Of a DNA stretch of 64,000 nt, positions 23,101 to 35,545 are shown in pieces. The stretch covers positions 36,982,440 through 37,046,439 of the forward strand of contig OX485807.1 in assembly GCA_950295325.1 (NCBI GenBank), written 5' to 3'. Position 1 is the first letter of the stretch, and every line of letters begins with the position of its first letter. Under the pieces are notes generated by a model. It was given only the letters and a program-made list of their open reading frames with translations, made no database searches and was not told where the DNA came from. Source of the DNA: Polytrichum commune (Eukaryota > Streptophyta > Polytrichopsida > Polytrichales > Polytrichaceae). Position numbers and translations under genes: made by a program.

Positions 23101-26100
23101 AGTCGTCCATCCCGAAGGTCAAAGGGTTGTTATAGATTCGGGCTCGGGAAGTCTAGGTCCTAATTTTTACAATTATGGGGATAATGGGGATTATGCCCAA
23201 TGGCTAAGGGAGTACCCCGAGTCCGAGGTTGATGTAATGGTTACATTTCACCAAGTAGGCTTAGGGAGTGAATTTCCTAGTGTTAGTTTAGGAGAGGGCT
23301 CATTGTTGGAGCCATGTGAGGTGCTGACCGAGGAAGAGTGGGTTAGCGGTGGGTTAACACCTTGGGTAGATGACGTGGAAGAGGGTGAGGTTAGTTTAAT
23401 TCATGTAGATGGGACTCAAGAGGAGGATGTGATTATTGAGTCATCGAAATTGGAGGAGCCTTTACATTTCAAGACCACGTCTACGGGGATAGTTGTAGGT
23501 CAAGATGTGAAAGATTACCCCAATGTGCCTTCCGATTGGTATCGGAACAAAGAGGAACAAGCACATGTGTCGGAAGCGGATTGGCGGTACGTGGATGTGA
23601 AATTAAAGAATGGAAAAACCCGACAAATGAAGATGGGCTCCAAATTGGGGGAGAAAGAGGTTAGGGAGTATAGCAATTTGGTGGATGAGTTTAGTGATAC
23701 TTTTGCATGGTCCTACGATGAGCTTAAGGGAATTCCTAGGGAAATGGTAGAGCACCGGATTCCTTTAATTCCGGGGGCGAGGCCAATTAGACAAAAGGAG
23801 AGGAGGATGAATCCTCAATTGCAATTGTTGGTGAAAGCGGAATTGGAAAGGTTATTGAAGGCCGGGTTTATCAAGCCGGTGGAAATCACGGATTGGGTTT
23901 CTCCTATGGTCTTAGTAAAGAAAAAAAATGGGAAATTAAGGGTTTGTGTCGACTATAGGAAATTGAATTCGTGCACACAAAAGGATCACTTCCCCTTACC
24001 TTTTATCACCTTGTTGCTTGAGGAGGTTGGAGGTCATTCGCGATATACCTTTATGGATGGGTATGCGGGTTATAATCAAATTTCCATAGCCCTCCAAGAT
24101 ATCCATAAAACGGCTTTTACTACACCTTGGGGTACTTTTGTGTGGGTAGTGATGCCATTTGGGTTATGTAATGCCCCGGCTACTTTCCAACGATTAGTAA
24201 TGTATATCTTCACCGACTTGTTGTTCAAATCCATGACCGTCTTTGTGGACGATTTTAGCACACAAAGTAATGTGGATGATCACCTACATTGTGTTAGGGA
24301 GGCATTGGTTAGGTGTAGGAAGATGAGGTTAGCATTGAACCCGGATAAGACATTTTTGGGAGTGAATAAGGGAGTGTTGTTGGGTTATGTTGTTAGTGAG
24401 AAAGGTAGAGAACCCGATCCGGATAAGATTACGGCCATAAGCGACTTGGCAACTCCAACCAATTCCAAGGGGATCTCTAAGTTGTTAGGACATGTGGGAT
24501 GGTACCGGGAACTTATTCCTAATTTTTCAAAGATAGCGGTGCCCATTACCCATTTGCTCAAAAAGGATGTCAAATTCGAGTGGACGGATGCTTGTCAAAA
24601 AGCCTTTGAGGAATTGCGGGATAGGTTGAGCACCTATCCGGTGTTGATACCACCCAATTGGGGTAAACCTTTTCACGTCTATTGTGATGCTAGTAATGTG
24701 GCAATAGGGAGTGCGCTTTGTCAAGCAACGGGAGAAAAAAAGAAGGATCAACCTATAGCTTATGCGAGTAAGCAATTGACCCCCGCCGAAAGAAACTACT
24801 CTACAACGGAGAGGGAGTGCCTAGCCATGGTGTTTTCCGTTAAAAAGTTTAGGCATTACCTCATGTGCAACCCGGTTGTATTTTTTGTTGACCACATGGC
24901 TATCAAGTATCTAATTAACAAGGCGGAGTTAAGTGGTAGGTTAGCTAGGTGGGTTTTGTTATTAGAAGAATTCGACTACACGGTGGAATATAAACCGGGT
25001 CGTATGCATTTACAAGCGGACCACTTGTCTAGGTTGTCGGAGGAGATAGGAAAAAATCCGGTAAATGATATGTTAGTAGATGATAGCCTCTTTGTGGTCA
25101 CTTCTACACCGGCGTGGTATGCGGGCATAGTGGAATTTCTAACAACCCACAAGTTGCCCAAAGAGTGGACAAAAGAAGAGAGAAGGAAGGTGAGGGTAAA
25201 TAGTAGGCAATTTGTTGTAGTGGGCCATAGGTTGTTTAGAAGGGGGTCCGATGGTATTTTATGACGATGCGTGTCAAAAACGGAGGTTGAAGCGATTTTA
25301 ATCGCTTGCCACGATAGCGCTTGCGGCGGTCACTTCTCGGGTCAACTCACCGGGCAAAAAATACTTAGAGCGGGCTACTTTTGGCCTACACTATTTAAGG
25401 ACGCCCATGACTATGTAAGGAAATGCGACGCTTGCCAACGGTATGCCCGAGACGACCTTAGAATGGAGATGCCTTTACATGTATCATTACCCTTAATTCC
25501 TTTCGAAAAATGGGGCATCGACTATGTGGGTGAGGTCCATCCCCAATCTTCAAAAGGAATGAAATATATTGTGGTGGCAACCGAGTACCTCACCAAGTGG
25601 GCGGAAGCCAAAGCGGTGAAGACCGACACGGCGGAACACGCGGCAACATTTATGTACGAAAACATAATTTCGCGGTTCGGGGTGCCGAAGATCCTAGTAA
25701 GCGATAGGGGTACTCACTTTTTGAATGACTTGATTCGAGAGATGACAGAGAAATTTAAAATTGATCACCGGAAGACTACTCCCTACCACCCACAAACCAA
25801 TGGACAAACGGAAAGGGTTAACGGAATTTTGGTGAGTATACTACGCAAGACGGTTATAGACTCGAAGCGGGATTGGGATACGAAACTAACGGCGGCACTT
25901 TGGGCATACCGTACAACCTATAAGGTAACTACGCGTGCTACACCATTTTCCTTAGTCTATGGTCTTGAAGCGACACTACCAATCGAATATGAAGTCGAGT
26001 CACTTAGGGTGGCCGTGAGTACGAGACTTACCGAAAGTCAATCCTTACGAAATCGACTAACCGATTTGGAAGCACTTGACGAAGGGAGGAGAATGGCGGC

Positions 26101-26362
26101 TCAACATATTGAGGCAATCCAAAGAAGGAGAAAGATTACTTTCGACAAACGACATAAGAGAAGGGCCCTAACACCGGGAATGATGGTCATGATTCAAGAC
26201 GCACGAAAGCTTGAATTTCCGGCGAAATTCAATGCGGTATGGTTAGGACCTTACCTTGTCTATGAGGTCTTTCCTAATAATTCAATTCAATTGGAAACGT
26301 TGAATGGTGAGCTCTTTCCTACCCGTACATCGGGAAGTAGATGTAAGGAGTACCGAGCTTGA
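20123..26362 (+). pseudogene. gag-pol: gag-pol of unit 1 (broken)
   Basis: Same gag-pol as in unit 2: gag domain, two CCHC-type knuckles, aspartic protease, reverse transcriptase, RNase H and integrase. It appears nearly identical to unit 2 over the full length but is broken about once. It is a recent fossil rather than an ancient one. See the unit 2 entry for the domain order. Confidence 0.9.
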
Positions 26363-26423
26363 CTAGGCAACTTACCCTCGGAGCAAGAGATGTTTGGATT
26401 CATCCCCCGATGGTCGCCAATTA

Positions 26424-28334
26424 TGTGAGCCCAAAAGGGTGCCCACATTTAGTCTTAGACCCTTGAAACGTTAGTTGATGCACTTTGAAGTAGCATGTTA
26501 CTTCACAAAAATATAAAAAGAGTGAAATGTTAGTCTTAGAAGTACCATGTTGTAAGAGGCTAGGATGTGAGTTGTTATTGTGTTTTTACCTTCGGAAGGA
26601 TTTGAGTGAATGAGGATAGGTAAGGAGAACTTGGATTGAGTAATTAGTGAGTAGGCTAGTACAAATGGATGGAGACAACCAAAGTGACTCAAGAGGCAAG
26701 TGCATTCGAATTGGGATGAATGGAGGATCACATGGAGCGCACAAGTGGACCACCTCATCATGGCCACTTAATGGGGAAGGCCCAAGGAAGAATGCAAGGT
26801 GGAGGATAAGCAAATTCTCAAAGCACCAATCAAATCACGAGTTAAGCATCGTGGTTTGAATTAAGTGGTGAGCGACGATTTGGGAAAGTAAGGGGAGAAA
26901 GTTATGGCGGCGGAAAGCGAAGGAGGCTAAGTTTGGGTTGAAGCATCCCAAGTTTGGTAAAGTGTGGTAGGTAGAAAGCCAAGGCTAGTTAAATGTTCGA
27001 ATTAGGATCCTTGTTGATCATTTGAGGGAGGAAGGCTTAGAAGATAGGATTGGCGCCTACTAAGTAGGAGGAAATCTCAAGGGCTTATCGTGAGCCTTGA
27101 GGGTGCTCACCCCCTCAAGCTTACTATATAATCCCTCATTCTTCCCTCACTCATCCTCTCTTTCCTTTGTGCTCCAAGGCACCCCACGAGTTATAAGTGT
27201 GGGTGTGGGAAGCCATATTGGAGCACATGTGTGTGCTTAGTTTTTAGTTTGAGAGCCAAGGCTTGTTAGCCTTGAAGAGGGCTTGACCTCTTGGTAGAAT
27301 TAGTGTTGACGTGAAGGATTTTAAAGTTAATTCATGATTCCAATTTGTGGTACTTAAAGTTCATGTTTTGAATACACGTGGTTGCAAGTTCCATGTTTAA
27401 GAGTTGAGCACTTGATGTTGTGATGAGTGCAAAAATATACTTGTGTGAATTAGTTAGTCTTAGTGAAGTTAGGAAATTCTCTCTCTCCCTCTCTTCTCTA
27501 GGAAGTTGAGCTCTTAGAGCTCGGGAAAAAATGTGGAATTAGGTAGGGGACTTAGTGGGATTAGTGGAATTAGGTAGGTGAATTAGGGGGAGGCCTTGGA
27601 GAAGCTCTCTTTTGTTCATTTTCTGGTTTTTGTGGTTGAGGGTGGAGAAACTTAGTTAGAAGTAGCCGCAGCTAAGGAGCTGGGTTTATGAAGGAGCTGG
27701 GTTTATTTAATTAGAAGTAAGGAGCTGGGTTTATTTAGTTAGAAGTAAGGAGCTGGGTTTGTTTAGTTAGAAAGTAAAGAGCTGGGTTTATGAAGGACCT
27801 GGGTTTGTTTAGTTAGAAGCTAAGGAGCTGGGTTCATGAAGGAGCTGGGTTTATGAAGGAGCTGGGTTTGTTTAGTTAGAAGCTAAGAAGCTGGGTTTAT
27901 GAAGGAGCTGGGTTTATGAAGGAGCTAGGTTTATGTAATTAGAAAGTAAAGAGATGGGTTCATGAAGGAGCTTAGTAGATAGCCTACCTAATTAGCTCAT
28001 AGACAAGTAGTTAGTTACATTATGCTAGTTAGTGTTATGTGTGGCTTTCACAAGTAAATGTATTTGAGATTGACTATAGAGAATAGTATTTTTTTTTAAC
28101 ACTTGCATCCTCTCTTTAAAAATAAACCACGTGCACAACTTAATGGAGAATGTGGAGCACTCTCGCGATGGCAAGACAAAGGAAGCAAAGACCAAAGTTA
28201 AATCCAAGACCACTTGAAGGGTGAACCTTGTACTATGGACTCATCCAAGTCCAAATCCAATACCGCGGAGGAATGTGAGCCCAAACCCACTACTCGGACT
28301 ACGGACGCTTAAGGGTGGGGGGTTTGGCCTCACA
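26424..28334 (+). repeat. LTR 2 (shared middle LTR)
   Basis: 1911 bp, same termini and U3 as the outer LTRs but about 300 bp longer, the difference lying in the repeat-rich downstream part. It serves as 3' LTR of unit 1 and 5' LTR of unit 2. A part of its extra sequence near 28080-28200 resembles 42725-42840 in the solo LTR, so it looks like a family variant rather than random sequence. Confidence 0.92.
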
Positions 28335-28338
28335 TAAT

Positions 28339-28358
28339 TGGTGCGTCCGCCGGGAGCG
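28339..28358 (+). other. Primer-binding site of unit 2
   Basis: Identical to the site at 19217-19236, 4 bp after the end of LTR 2. Confidence 0.7.
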
Positions 28359-29244
28359 AAGCGGAAGGTAGTTACAAGACTTGGAGGCGACTAGGATACT
28401 TGGAGGCAACTAGGAAAAATTGGAGACACAAACTTGAGAGAAGGGAAGGAGCACCCGAAACTCGGTAAGTATTCTCTCTTTGGGTTACATTTGAATTCAT
28501 TGTATTTCAACTATTCTTTGGAATGAATTGCATTGTCAATTACGCAAATTCATTTTTGAGGAAGGAGCGCGGCGAAGGTACGTCCTCAACCTTTTTGGGG
28601 ATTTGCTAAGAACTTAAAAGGAACCTATAACCGAGTAGCTCATTAAAACATTAGAGGGTAAATTCACCTTAGGACATTGAACTTTGACACTCACCTCGGG
28701 GTGAGTCTCAAAGTTTTGGGAGTTGTCATTTCATGCTCTAGATTAAATTAATATTTCTCAAAGTTTATGGTGTTGTTACATTGAGTCACGATTGAGGGGA
28801 GTGCTAACTCACAGGGGGATGCGATTGCTCAAGGTATGTTTATTTCTTCAAAGTGAACTCATTAACTAATTAAGGAATGCCTTTTGTACTCGTGATTGTT
28901 GTTATCCGTTGTAGAGGGTAATTCCCGAATTGTGGATGGTGTGAGAAGTTGAAGGGTGAAGCCTCGACTTTTAACATAATCTACTCGGAAGGTCACCCCC
29001 TCACAATCGGTATTGTGGTGAGTGTTAATTTGCGGGAAGGTGCGGAGGTGATGCTCCGACTTAACCAAAAAATTAACATGAACATGCCTATCCCCTATTG
29101 GGATTCTTTCACCTAAGTGGGCTTGCAGGTTCTTTTCCTCACCTCCTAAAAAAAATTATAACCACACCAAGACAAGTGAAAATATTAAGAGGGGAATTGC
29201 TAGGATTATGTGTGGTCAAGTGAGGGTCGATCGATTCTTATGGA

Positions 29245-32200
29245 ATGCAAGGTAGGACTCGCTCACAAAAACCAAGTTTGATAGTAGGACTAGAGAAATC
29301 TACTCGAAAGAGGCGGTCCTCTAAAATCAGTGATAGATTAGAACAAGATAATGTTAGAATAGAGAGTTGTTTGAACGTCGAACCTAGGACTAGGTCAATT
29401 CTAGACACCTTAGAACTTGGAGCTCAACTTGAAGAGGAGATCACTCCCTCCAAATTGAGTGGTGAAACTTCTTCGGAAAATTACACACTTAGAGAAGAAT
29501 TCCCGGTAGAAGTTGATAGGGGATTGTTGAATAGTTCACCGGTCACCATGGCCGAGGAACGGGGGATGGATCCACCACCCATACCCCCAATTCCGCCCAT
29601 ACCTCCTATACCTCCAATAGACCCATTGGTTAGGCCAAGAGGCCTACCAATTGTGGTTCCACAAAATTTAGCGGCGATGGATATGCCATCTCATCTCCCT
29701 AAATTTTATGGGACCAAGGATGAGGACCCCTCTCGGCACATGGAACGGTATATCGAACGGTTGGCTAGCTCCCTCATAACCGACCCGGGTTATTGGTTAG
29801 TGTGGTTTCCTACCACTCTAGAGGGGGAAGCCTATGAATGGTATCGGGATCATGCCGAGGGACATTTTAGGGGATGGGAACAATTACAAAGGGAGTTTCT
29901 TAACGAATTTAGGCCGGAAGTGGGTCAAAGTACCGCATTAAGGGCATTGTCGTCATTGAAGCAAGGAAGGGAGGAAGAAATTTCGGCTTACATTAGGAGG
30001 TTTGATTTAGTGTGCACTAGATTCGTGGGTACCATGCTCAACGACGACACGCTAAAGCAATTTTTCATTCAAGGGTTTTTTAAGTCCGGAACTATTAGGG
30101 GTGTTCTAGAAAGGAATCCCTTGACCTTGGCGGATGCCAAGCGTGCGGCTAGAGATATTGAAAACTTGGATAAAGATCACGAAAGGCTATGGAGAAGGGA
30201 GGATGAATTGATCCCACAATTCATCCCCATACGCCCTAGGGTGGTAGCGGTAGAACCCGCTAAGTATGAGAACCAAATTCCATATGCCATTGTGGACACC
30301 GGTCCCCGACCTTTAGCGGTTAGGGAACCGGCACCTCTTTTGGCACTACCGGGCCCTAGAACGGATCCACACTTGGAGGAGGTTGAGAGAAGACTAGGTG
30401 CTAGCCAACTAGGATTCCAAGAGGCTATGATAAAACAAATGCAAAGCCTCACGGATCAAATGTCATTAATGATCCGGAGTCAACAACCGGGGCCTCCACC
30501 CCCGGTTGAGTCGGGTAGGCATTCTTCCGGATTATGGTGTGTCCAATGTGGCCAACCGGGCCACACGCGTCAATTTTGTAGAAGTGGACAAAACCGTGAC
30601 CAAAGAGGAAACGGTAACCCACCTCAACAAAATCAACGAGGTCAAGCGCCACCTCACTATGGAAATGGAAGCAATAGAGGACCACAACCTAGAGGGCAAG
30701 GTGGCCAAAATTTAGAGAAGAAGGAATTTCATCCCTTTTGTGGAAGGTGGCACGCTCAAGGACAATGTTGGTCCGAAGGTCAAGAGTTTAATTGTAGCAA
30801 TTGTGGAGGAAGTCATCCCTCGGATACGTGTCGCCAACCGGACAAAATAATTAATGTCCCTTACCCGGTGGCTAATCCACAACAACAAGCAAGGGATAAT
30901 ATGCGAGGTGCTAGGCCACAAGGAGTACCGGCCAATGAACTTAGGCCACCTAACTTATACTATGACCATAGTAATGCTAGGCAAACTTTTCATCCACCGG
31001 CGGGCTTGCAAACTACAACCGGTTACATTCCAATACAAAATAGACAAGGAGTTCCACCTAATGGTAGTAACGGGAGACAAGCGCCTCCAACGGATCCGGG
31101 ACCATCTAACTCCCAAGATGTTAGGTTCATGGATGGAGTGTTGGAGGCCACATGTGATGACATGCTTCCTCTCCCAACGAGAATTGGAGAGGAGCAAAGT
31201 CAATGGCCTCCTCACACCAATGCTATTACATATGAGTTAGTGAAGGGTAAGGGTGTGGTTGAAGAAGCACCTGCACTAGCGGTAACTACTAGGGCTAGGA
31301 GAGGGGATGCCCCGTTGGAGGTAGGAATAGGAGAGCAAGGAAATTACTCTTCGGATGAAGAGATTAATCTCTCCGAGTTGGATAGGGTAGCTAGAAGAGC
31401 TACTAAGGATGTGGAGAGGGAAAATATAATTTTACAAGATAGGGAGAGGACTAATGCGGTACATGACTTGGATAATAGCGATGTGGGTGAATGGGAAGGA
31501 CCGGGGGTTCCCGTAGACGAATTCGACGTAGTGGGTAATTCTAAGGTGGAAAGATCTACCGGGTACGACTTGTGGGCGGACCTTAGTACACTCAAGGCGG
31601 ATATTACTTTCGGCCAACTATTGGAAATTTCACCCACGGCAAGGAAAACATTAAAGGAGGGAATGCCGGTACACAAGAGGATGAGGAAGGTGAAAGCTAA
31701 AATAGCCGCTAGGATCCAATCACAAGGTGGAAGAGACGTGAAAGCTATAGAAATAGAAGTTGTTATAGTAGATAAGGTGGTTCCTAATGTGCTAGTCGAC
31801 GGAGGGAGTAGTCTAAATATACTACCGGAGGATACTATGAAAAAATTGGGACTTGGACTCACGGGGCCTTCACCTTTGGTCATAAATATGGCAAATCAAA
31901 GTTCGACTACGCCTTTGGGGATGATCAAGGATTGTAGAATGACTACGGGAGGTGAGGAGTACTTGGTCACCTTCCATGTCATTAAAATGCACTCCAACAA
32001 GGACACCTTCCCCATTTTGCTAGGTAGGCCTTGGTTGCGGATGGCGAATGCTATGGTCAATTGGGGTGGACCTAAACCATCCATCACTTATGGTCCGGAG
32101 GGTAATAGGGTCATAGTGTCCATTGGTTCATTAGAAGGATGGATGAAGAAGGAGATGTATTTGCCATTGGAGAAGGAAATTGATGACTTAAACGAGAATG

Positions 32201-35200
32201 AGATTGGCAAGGCATTGGTGGGAGTCGTCCATCCCGAAGGTCAAAGGGTTGTTATAGATTCGGGCTCGGGAAGTCTAGGTCCTAATTTTTACAATTATGG
32301 GGATAATGGGGATTATGCCCAATGGCTAAGGGAGTACCCCGAGTCCGAGGTTGATGTAATGGTTACATTTCACCAAGTAGGCTTAGGGAGTGAATTTCCT
32401 AGTGTTAGTTTAGGAGAGGGCTCATTGTTGGAGCCATGTGAGGTGCTGACCGAGGAAGAGTGGGTTAGCGGTGGGTTAACACCTTGGGTAGATGACGTGG
32501 AAGAGGGTGAGGTTAGTTTAATTCATGTAGATGGGACTCAAGAGGAGGATGTGATTATTGAGTCATCGAAATTGGAGGAGCCTTTACATTTCAAGACCAC
32601 GTCTACGGGGATAGTTGTAGGTCAAGATGTGAAAGATTACCCCAATGTGCCTTCCGATTGGTATCGGAACAAAGAGGAACAAGCACATGTGTCGGAAGCG
32701 GATTGGCGGTACGTGGATGTGAAATTAAAGAATGGAAAAACCCGACAAATGAAGATGGGCTCCAAATTGGGGGAGAAAGAGGTTAGGGAGTATAGCAATT
32801 TGGTGGATGAGTTTAGTGATACTTTTGCATGGTCCTACGATGAGCTTAAGGGAATTCCTAGGGAAATGGTAGAGCACCGGATTCCTTTAATTCCGGGGGC
32901 GAGGCCAATTAGACAAAAGGAGAGGAGGATGAATCCTCAATTGCAATTGTTGGTGAAAGCGGAATTGGAAAGGTTATTGAAGGCCGGGTTTATCAAGCCG
33001 GTGGAAATCACGGATTGGGTTTCTCCTATGGTCTTAGTAAAGAAAAAAAATGGGAAATTAAGGGTTTGTGTCGACTATAGGAAATTGAATTCGTGCACAC
33101 AAAAGGATCACTTCCCCTTACCTTTTATCACCTTGTTGCTTGAGGAGGTTGGAGGTCATTCGCGATATACCTTTATGGATGGGTATGCGGGTTATAATCA
33201 AATTTCCATAGCCCTCCAAGATATCCATAAAACGGCTTTTACTACACCTTGGGGTACTTTTGTGTGGGTAGTGATGCCATTTGGGTTATGTAATGCCCCG
33301 GCTACTTTCCAACGATTAGTAATGTATATCTTCACCGACTTGTTGTTCAAATCCATGACCGTCTTTGTGGACGATTTTAGCACACAAAGTAATGTGGATG
33401 ATCACCTACATTGTGTTAGGGAGGCATTGGTTAGGTGTAGGAAGATGAGGTTAGCATTGAACCCGGATAAGACATTTTTGGGAGTGAATAAGGGAGTGTT
33501 GTTGGGTTATGTTGTTAGTGAGAAAGGTAGAGAACCCGATCCGGATAAGATTACGGCCATAAGCGACTTGGCAACTCCAACCAATTCCAAGGGGATCTCT
33601 AAGTTGTTAGGACATGTGGGATGGTACCGGGAACTTATTCCTAATTTTTCAAAGATAGCGGTGCCCATTACCCATTTGCTCAAAAAGGATGTCAAATTCG
33701 AGTGGACGGATGCTTGTCAAAAAGCCTTTGAGGAATTGCGGGATAGGTTGAGCACCTATCCGGTGTTGATACCACCCAATTGGGGTAAACCTTTTCACGT
33801 CTATTGTGATGCTAGTAATGTGGCAATAGGGAGTGCGCTTTGTCAAGCAACGGGAGAAAAAAAGAAGGATCAACCTATAGCTTATGCGAGTAAGCAATTG
33901 ACCCCCGCCGAAAGAAACTACTCTACAACGGAGAGGGAGTGCCTAGCCATGGTGTTTTCCGTTAAAAAGTTTAGGCATTACCTCATGTGCAACCCGGTTG
34001 TATTTTTTGTTGACCACATGGCTATCAAGTATCTAATTAACAAGGCGGAGTTAAGTGGTAGGTTAGCTAGGTGGGTTTTGTTATTAGAAGAATTCGACTA
34101 CACGGTGGAATATAAACCGGGTCGTATGCATTTACAAGCGGACCACTTGTCTAGGTTGTCGGAGGAGATAGGAAAAAATCCGGTAAATGATATGTTAGTA
34201 GATGATAGCCTCTTTGTGGTCACTTCTACACCGGCGTGGTATGCGGGCATAGTGGAATTTCTAACAACCCACAAGTTGCCCAAAGAGTGGACAAAAGAAG
34301 AGAGAAGGAAGGTGAGGGTAAATAGTAGGCAATTTGTTGTAGTGGGCCATAGGTTGTTTAGAAGGGGGTCCGATGGTATTTTACGACGATGCGTGTCAAA
34401 AACGGAGGTTGAAGCGATTTTAATCGCTTGCCACGATAGCGCTTGCGGCGGTCACTTCTCGGGTCAACTCACCGGGCAAAAAATACTTAGAGCGGGCTAC
34501 TTTTGGCCTACACTATTTAAGGACGCCCATGACTATGTAAGGAAATGCGACGCTTGCCAACGGTATGCCCGAGACGACCTTAGAATGGAGATGCCTTTAC
34601 ATGTATCATTACCCTTAATTCCTTTCGAAAAATGGGGCATCGACTATGTGGGTGAGGTCCATCCCCAATCTTCAAAAGGAATGAAATATATTGTGGTGGC
34701 AACCGAGTACCTCACCAAGTGGGCGGAAGCCAAAGCGGTGAAGACCGACACGGCGGAACACGCGGCAACATTTATGTACGAAAACATAATTTCGCGGTTC
34801 GGGGTGCCGAAGATCCTAGTAAGCGATAGGGGTACTCACTTTTTGAATGACTTGATTCGAGAGATGACAGAGAAATTTAAAATTGATCACCGGAAGACTA
34901 CTCCCTACCACCCACAAACCAATGGACAAACGGAAAGGGTTAACGGAATTTTGGTGAGTATACTACGCAAGACGGTTATAGACTCGAAGCGGGATTGGGA
35001 TACGAAACTAACGGCGGCACTTTGGGCATACCGTACAACCTATAAGGTAACTACGCGTGCTACACCATTTTCCTTAGTCTATGGTCTTGAAGCGACACTA
35101 CCAATCGAATATGAAGTCGAGTCACTTAGGGTGGCCGTGAGTACGAGACTTACCGAAAGTCAATCCTTACGAAATCGACTAACCGATTTGGAAGCACTTG

Positions 35201-35484
35201 ACGAAGGGAGGAGAATGGCGGCTCAACATATTGAGGCAATCCAAAGAAGGAGAAAGATTACTTTCGACAAACGACATAAGAGAAGGGCCCTAACACCGGG
35301 AATGATGGTCATGATTCAAGACGCACGAAAGCTTGAATTTCCGGCGAAATTCAATGCGGTATGGTTAGGACCTTACCTTGTCTATGAGGTCTTTCCTAAT
35401 AATTCAATTCAATTGGAAACGTTGAATGGTGAGCTCTTTCCTACCCGTACATCGGGAAGTAGATGTAAGGAGTACCGAGCTTGA
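29245..35484 (+). CDS. gag-pol: Ty3/gypsy Gag-Pol polyprotein, unit 2 (looks whole)
   Basis: A single 2079-residue frame encodes a fused Gag-Pol. In order: a charged N-terminus with a proline-rich IPPIPPIPPIPPIDPL stretch (~112-127); a retrotransposon gag domain (~148-310); a CCHC knuckle CVQCGQPGHTRQFC (432-445) and a second Cys/His patch (~517-529); an aspartic protease with VDGGSS (~851-856) and ILLGRPWL (~924-931); reverse transcriptase (~1230-1410) with FVDDF at 1374-1378; RNase H starting near YCDAS (1520-1524); integrase with an HHCC zinc site (H1730, H1737, C1768, C1771) and D1800, D1861, E1897 in D-D35-E spacing. No chromodomain follows. Gag and Pol share one frame with no frameshift between them. 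The start was chosen as the first Met of the frame; it lies 910 bp after LTR 2. Confidence 0.93.
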   Translation: MQGRTRSQKPSLIVGLEKSTRKRRSSKISDRLEQDNVRIESCLNVEPRTRSILDTLELGAQLEEEITPSKLSGETSSENYTLREEFPVEVDRGLLNSSPVTMAEERGMDPPPIPPIPPIPPIPPIDPLVRPRGLPIVVPQNLAAMDMPSHLPKFYGTKDEDPSRHMERYIERLASSLITDPGYWLVWFPTTLEGEAYEWYRDHAEGHFRGWEQLQREFLNEFRPEVGQSTALRALSSLKQGREEEISAYIRRFDLVCTRFVGTMLNDDTLKQFFIQGFFKSGTIRGVLERNPLTLADAKRAARDIENLDKDHERLWRREDELIPQFIPIRPRVVAVEPAKYENQIPYAIVDTGPRPLAVREPAPLLALPGPRTDPHLEEVERRLGASQLGFQEAMIKQMQSLTDQMSLMIRSQQPGPPPPVESGRHSSGLWCVQCGQPGHTRQFCRSGQNRDQRGNGNPPQQNQRGQAPPHYGNGSNRGPQPRGQGGQNLEKKEFHPFCGRWHAQGQCWSEGQEFNCSNCGGSHPSDTCRQPDKIINVPYPVANPQQQARDNMRGARPQGVPANELRPPNLYYDHSNARQTFHPPAGLQTTTGYIPIQNRQGVPPNGSNGRQAPPTDPGPSNSQDVRFMDGVLEATCDDMLPLPTRIGEEQSQWPPHTNAITYELVKGKGVVEEAPALAVTTRARRGDAPLEVGIGEQGNYSSDEEINLSELDRVARRATKDVERENIILQDRERTNAVHDLDNSDVGEWEGPGVPVDEFDVVGNSKVERSTGYDLWADLSTLKADITFGQLLEISPTARKTLKEGMPVHKRMRKVKAKIAARIQSQGGRDVKAIEIEVVIVDKVVPNVLVDGGSSLNILPEDTMKKLGLGLTGPSPLVINMANQSSTTPLGMIKDCRMTTGGEEYLVTFHVIKMHSNKDTFPILLGRPWLRMANAMVNWGGPKPSITYGPEGNRVIVSIGSLEGWMKKEMYLPLEKEIDDLNENEIGKALVGVVHPEGQRVVIDSGSGSLGPNFYNYGDNGDYAQWLREYPESEVDVMVTFHQVGLGSEFPSVSLGEGSLLEPCEVLTEEEWVSGGLTPWVDDVEEGEVSLIHVDGTQEEDVIIESSKLEEPLHFKTTSTGIVVGQDVKDYPNVPSDWYRNKEEQAHVSEADWRYVDVKLKNGKTRQMKMGSKLGEKEVREYSNLVDEFSDTFAWSYDELKGIPREMVEHRIPLIPGARPIRQKERRMNPQLQLLVKAELERLLKAGFIKPVEITDWVSPMVLVKKKNGKLRVCVDYRKLNSCTQKDHFPLPFITLLLEEVGGHSRYTFMDGYAGYNQISIALQDIHKTAFTTPWGTFVWVVMPFGLCNAPATFQRLVMYIFTDLLFKSMTVFVDDFSTQSNVDDHLHCVREALVRCRKMRLALNPDKTFLGVNKGVLLGYVVSEKGREPDPDKITAISDLATPTNSKGISKLLGHVGWYRELIPNFSKIAVPITHLLKKDVKFEWTDACQKAFEELRDRLSTYPVLIPPNWGKPFHVYCDASNVAIGSALCQATGEKKKDQPIAYASKQLTPAERNYSTTERECLAMVFSVKKFRHYLMCNPVVFFVDHMAIKYLINKAELSGRLARWVLLLEEFDYTVEYKPGRMHLQADHLSRLSEEIGKNPVNDMLVDDSLFVVTSTPAWYAGIVEFLTTHKLPKEWTKEERRKVRVNSRQFVVVGHRLFRRGSDGILRRCVSKTEVEAILIACHDSACGGHFSGQLTGQKILRAGYFWPTLFKDAHDYVRKCDACQRYARDDLRMEMPLHVSLPLIPFEKWGIDYVGEVHPQSSKGMKYIVVATEYLTKWAEAKAVKTDTAEHAATFMYENIISRFGVPKILVSDRGTHFLNDLIREMTEKFKIDHRKTTPYHPQTNGQTERVNGILVSILRKTVIDSKRDWDTKLTAALWAYRTTYKVTTRATPFSLVYGLEATLPIEYEVESLRVAVSTRLTESQSLRNRLTDLEALDEGRRMAAQHIEAIQRRRKITFDKRHKRRALTPGMMVMIQDARKLEFPAKFNAVWLGPYLVYEVFPNNSIQLETLNGELFPTRTSGSRCKEYRA

Positions 35485-35545
35485 CTAGGCAACTTACCCT
35501 CGGAGCAAGAGATGTTTGGATTCATCCCCCGATGGTCGCCAATTA

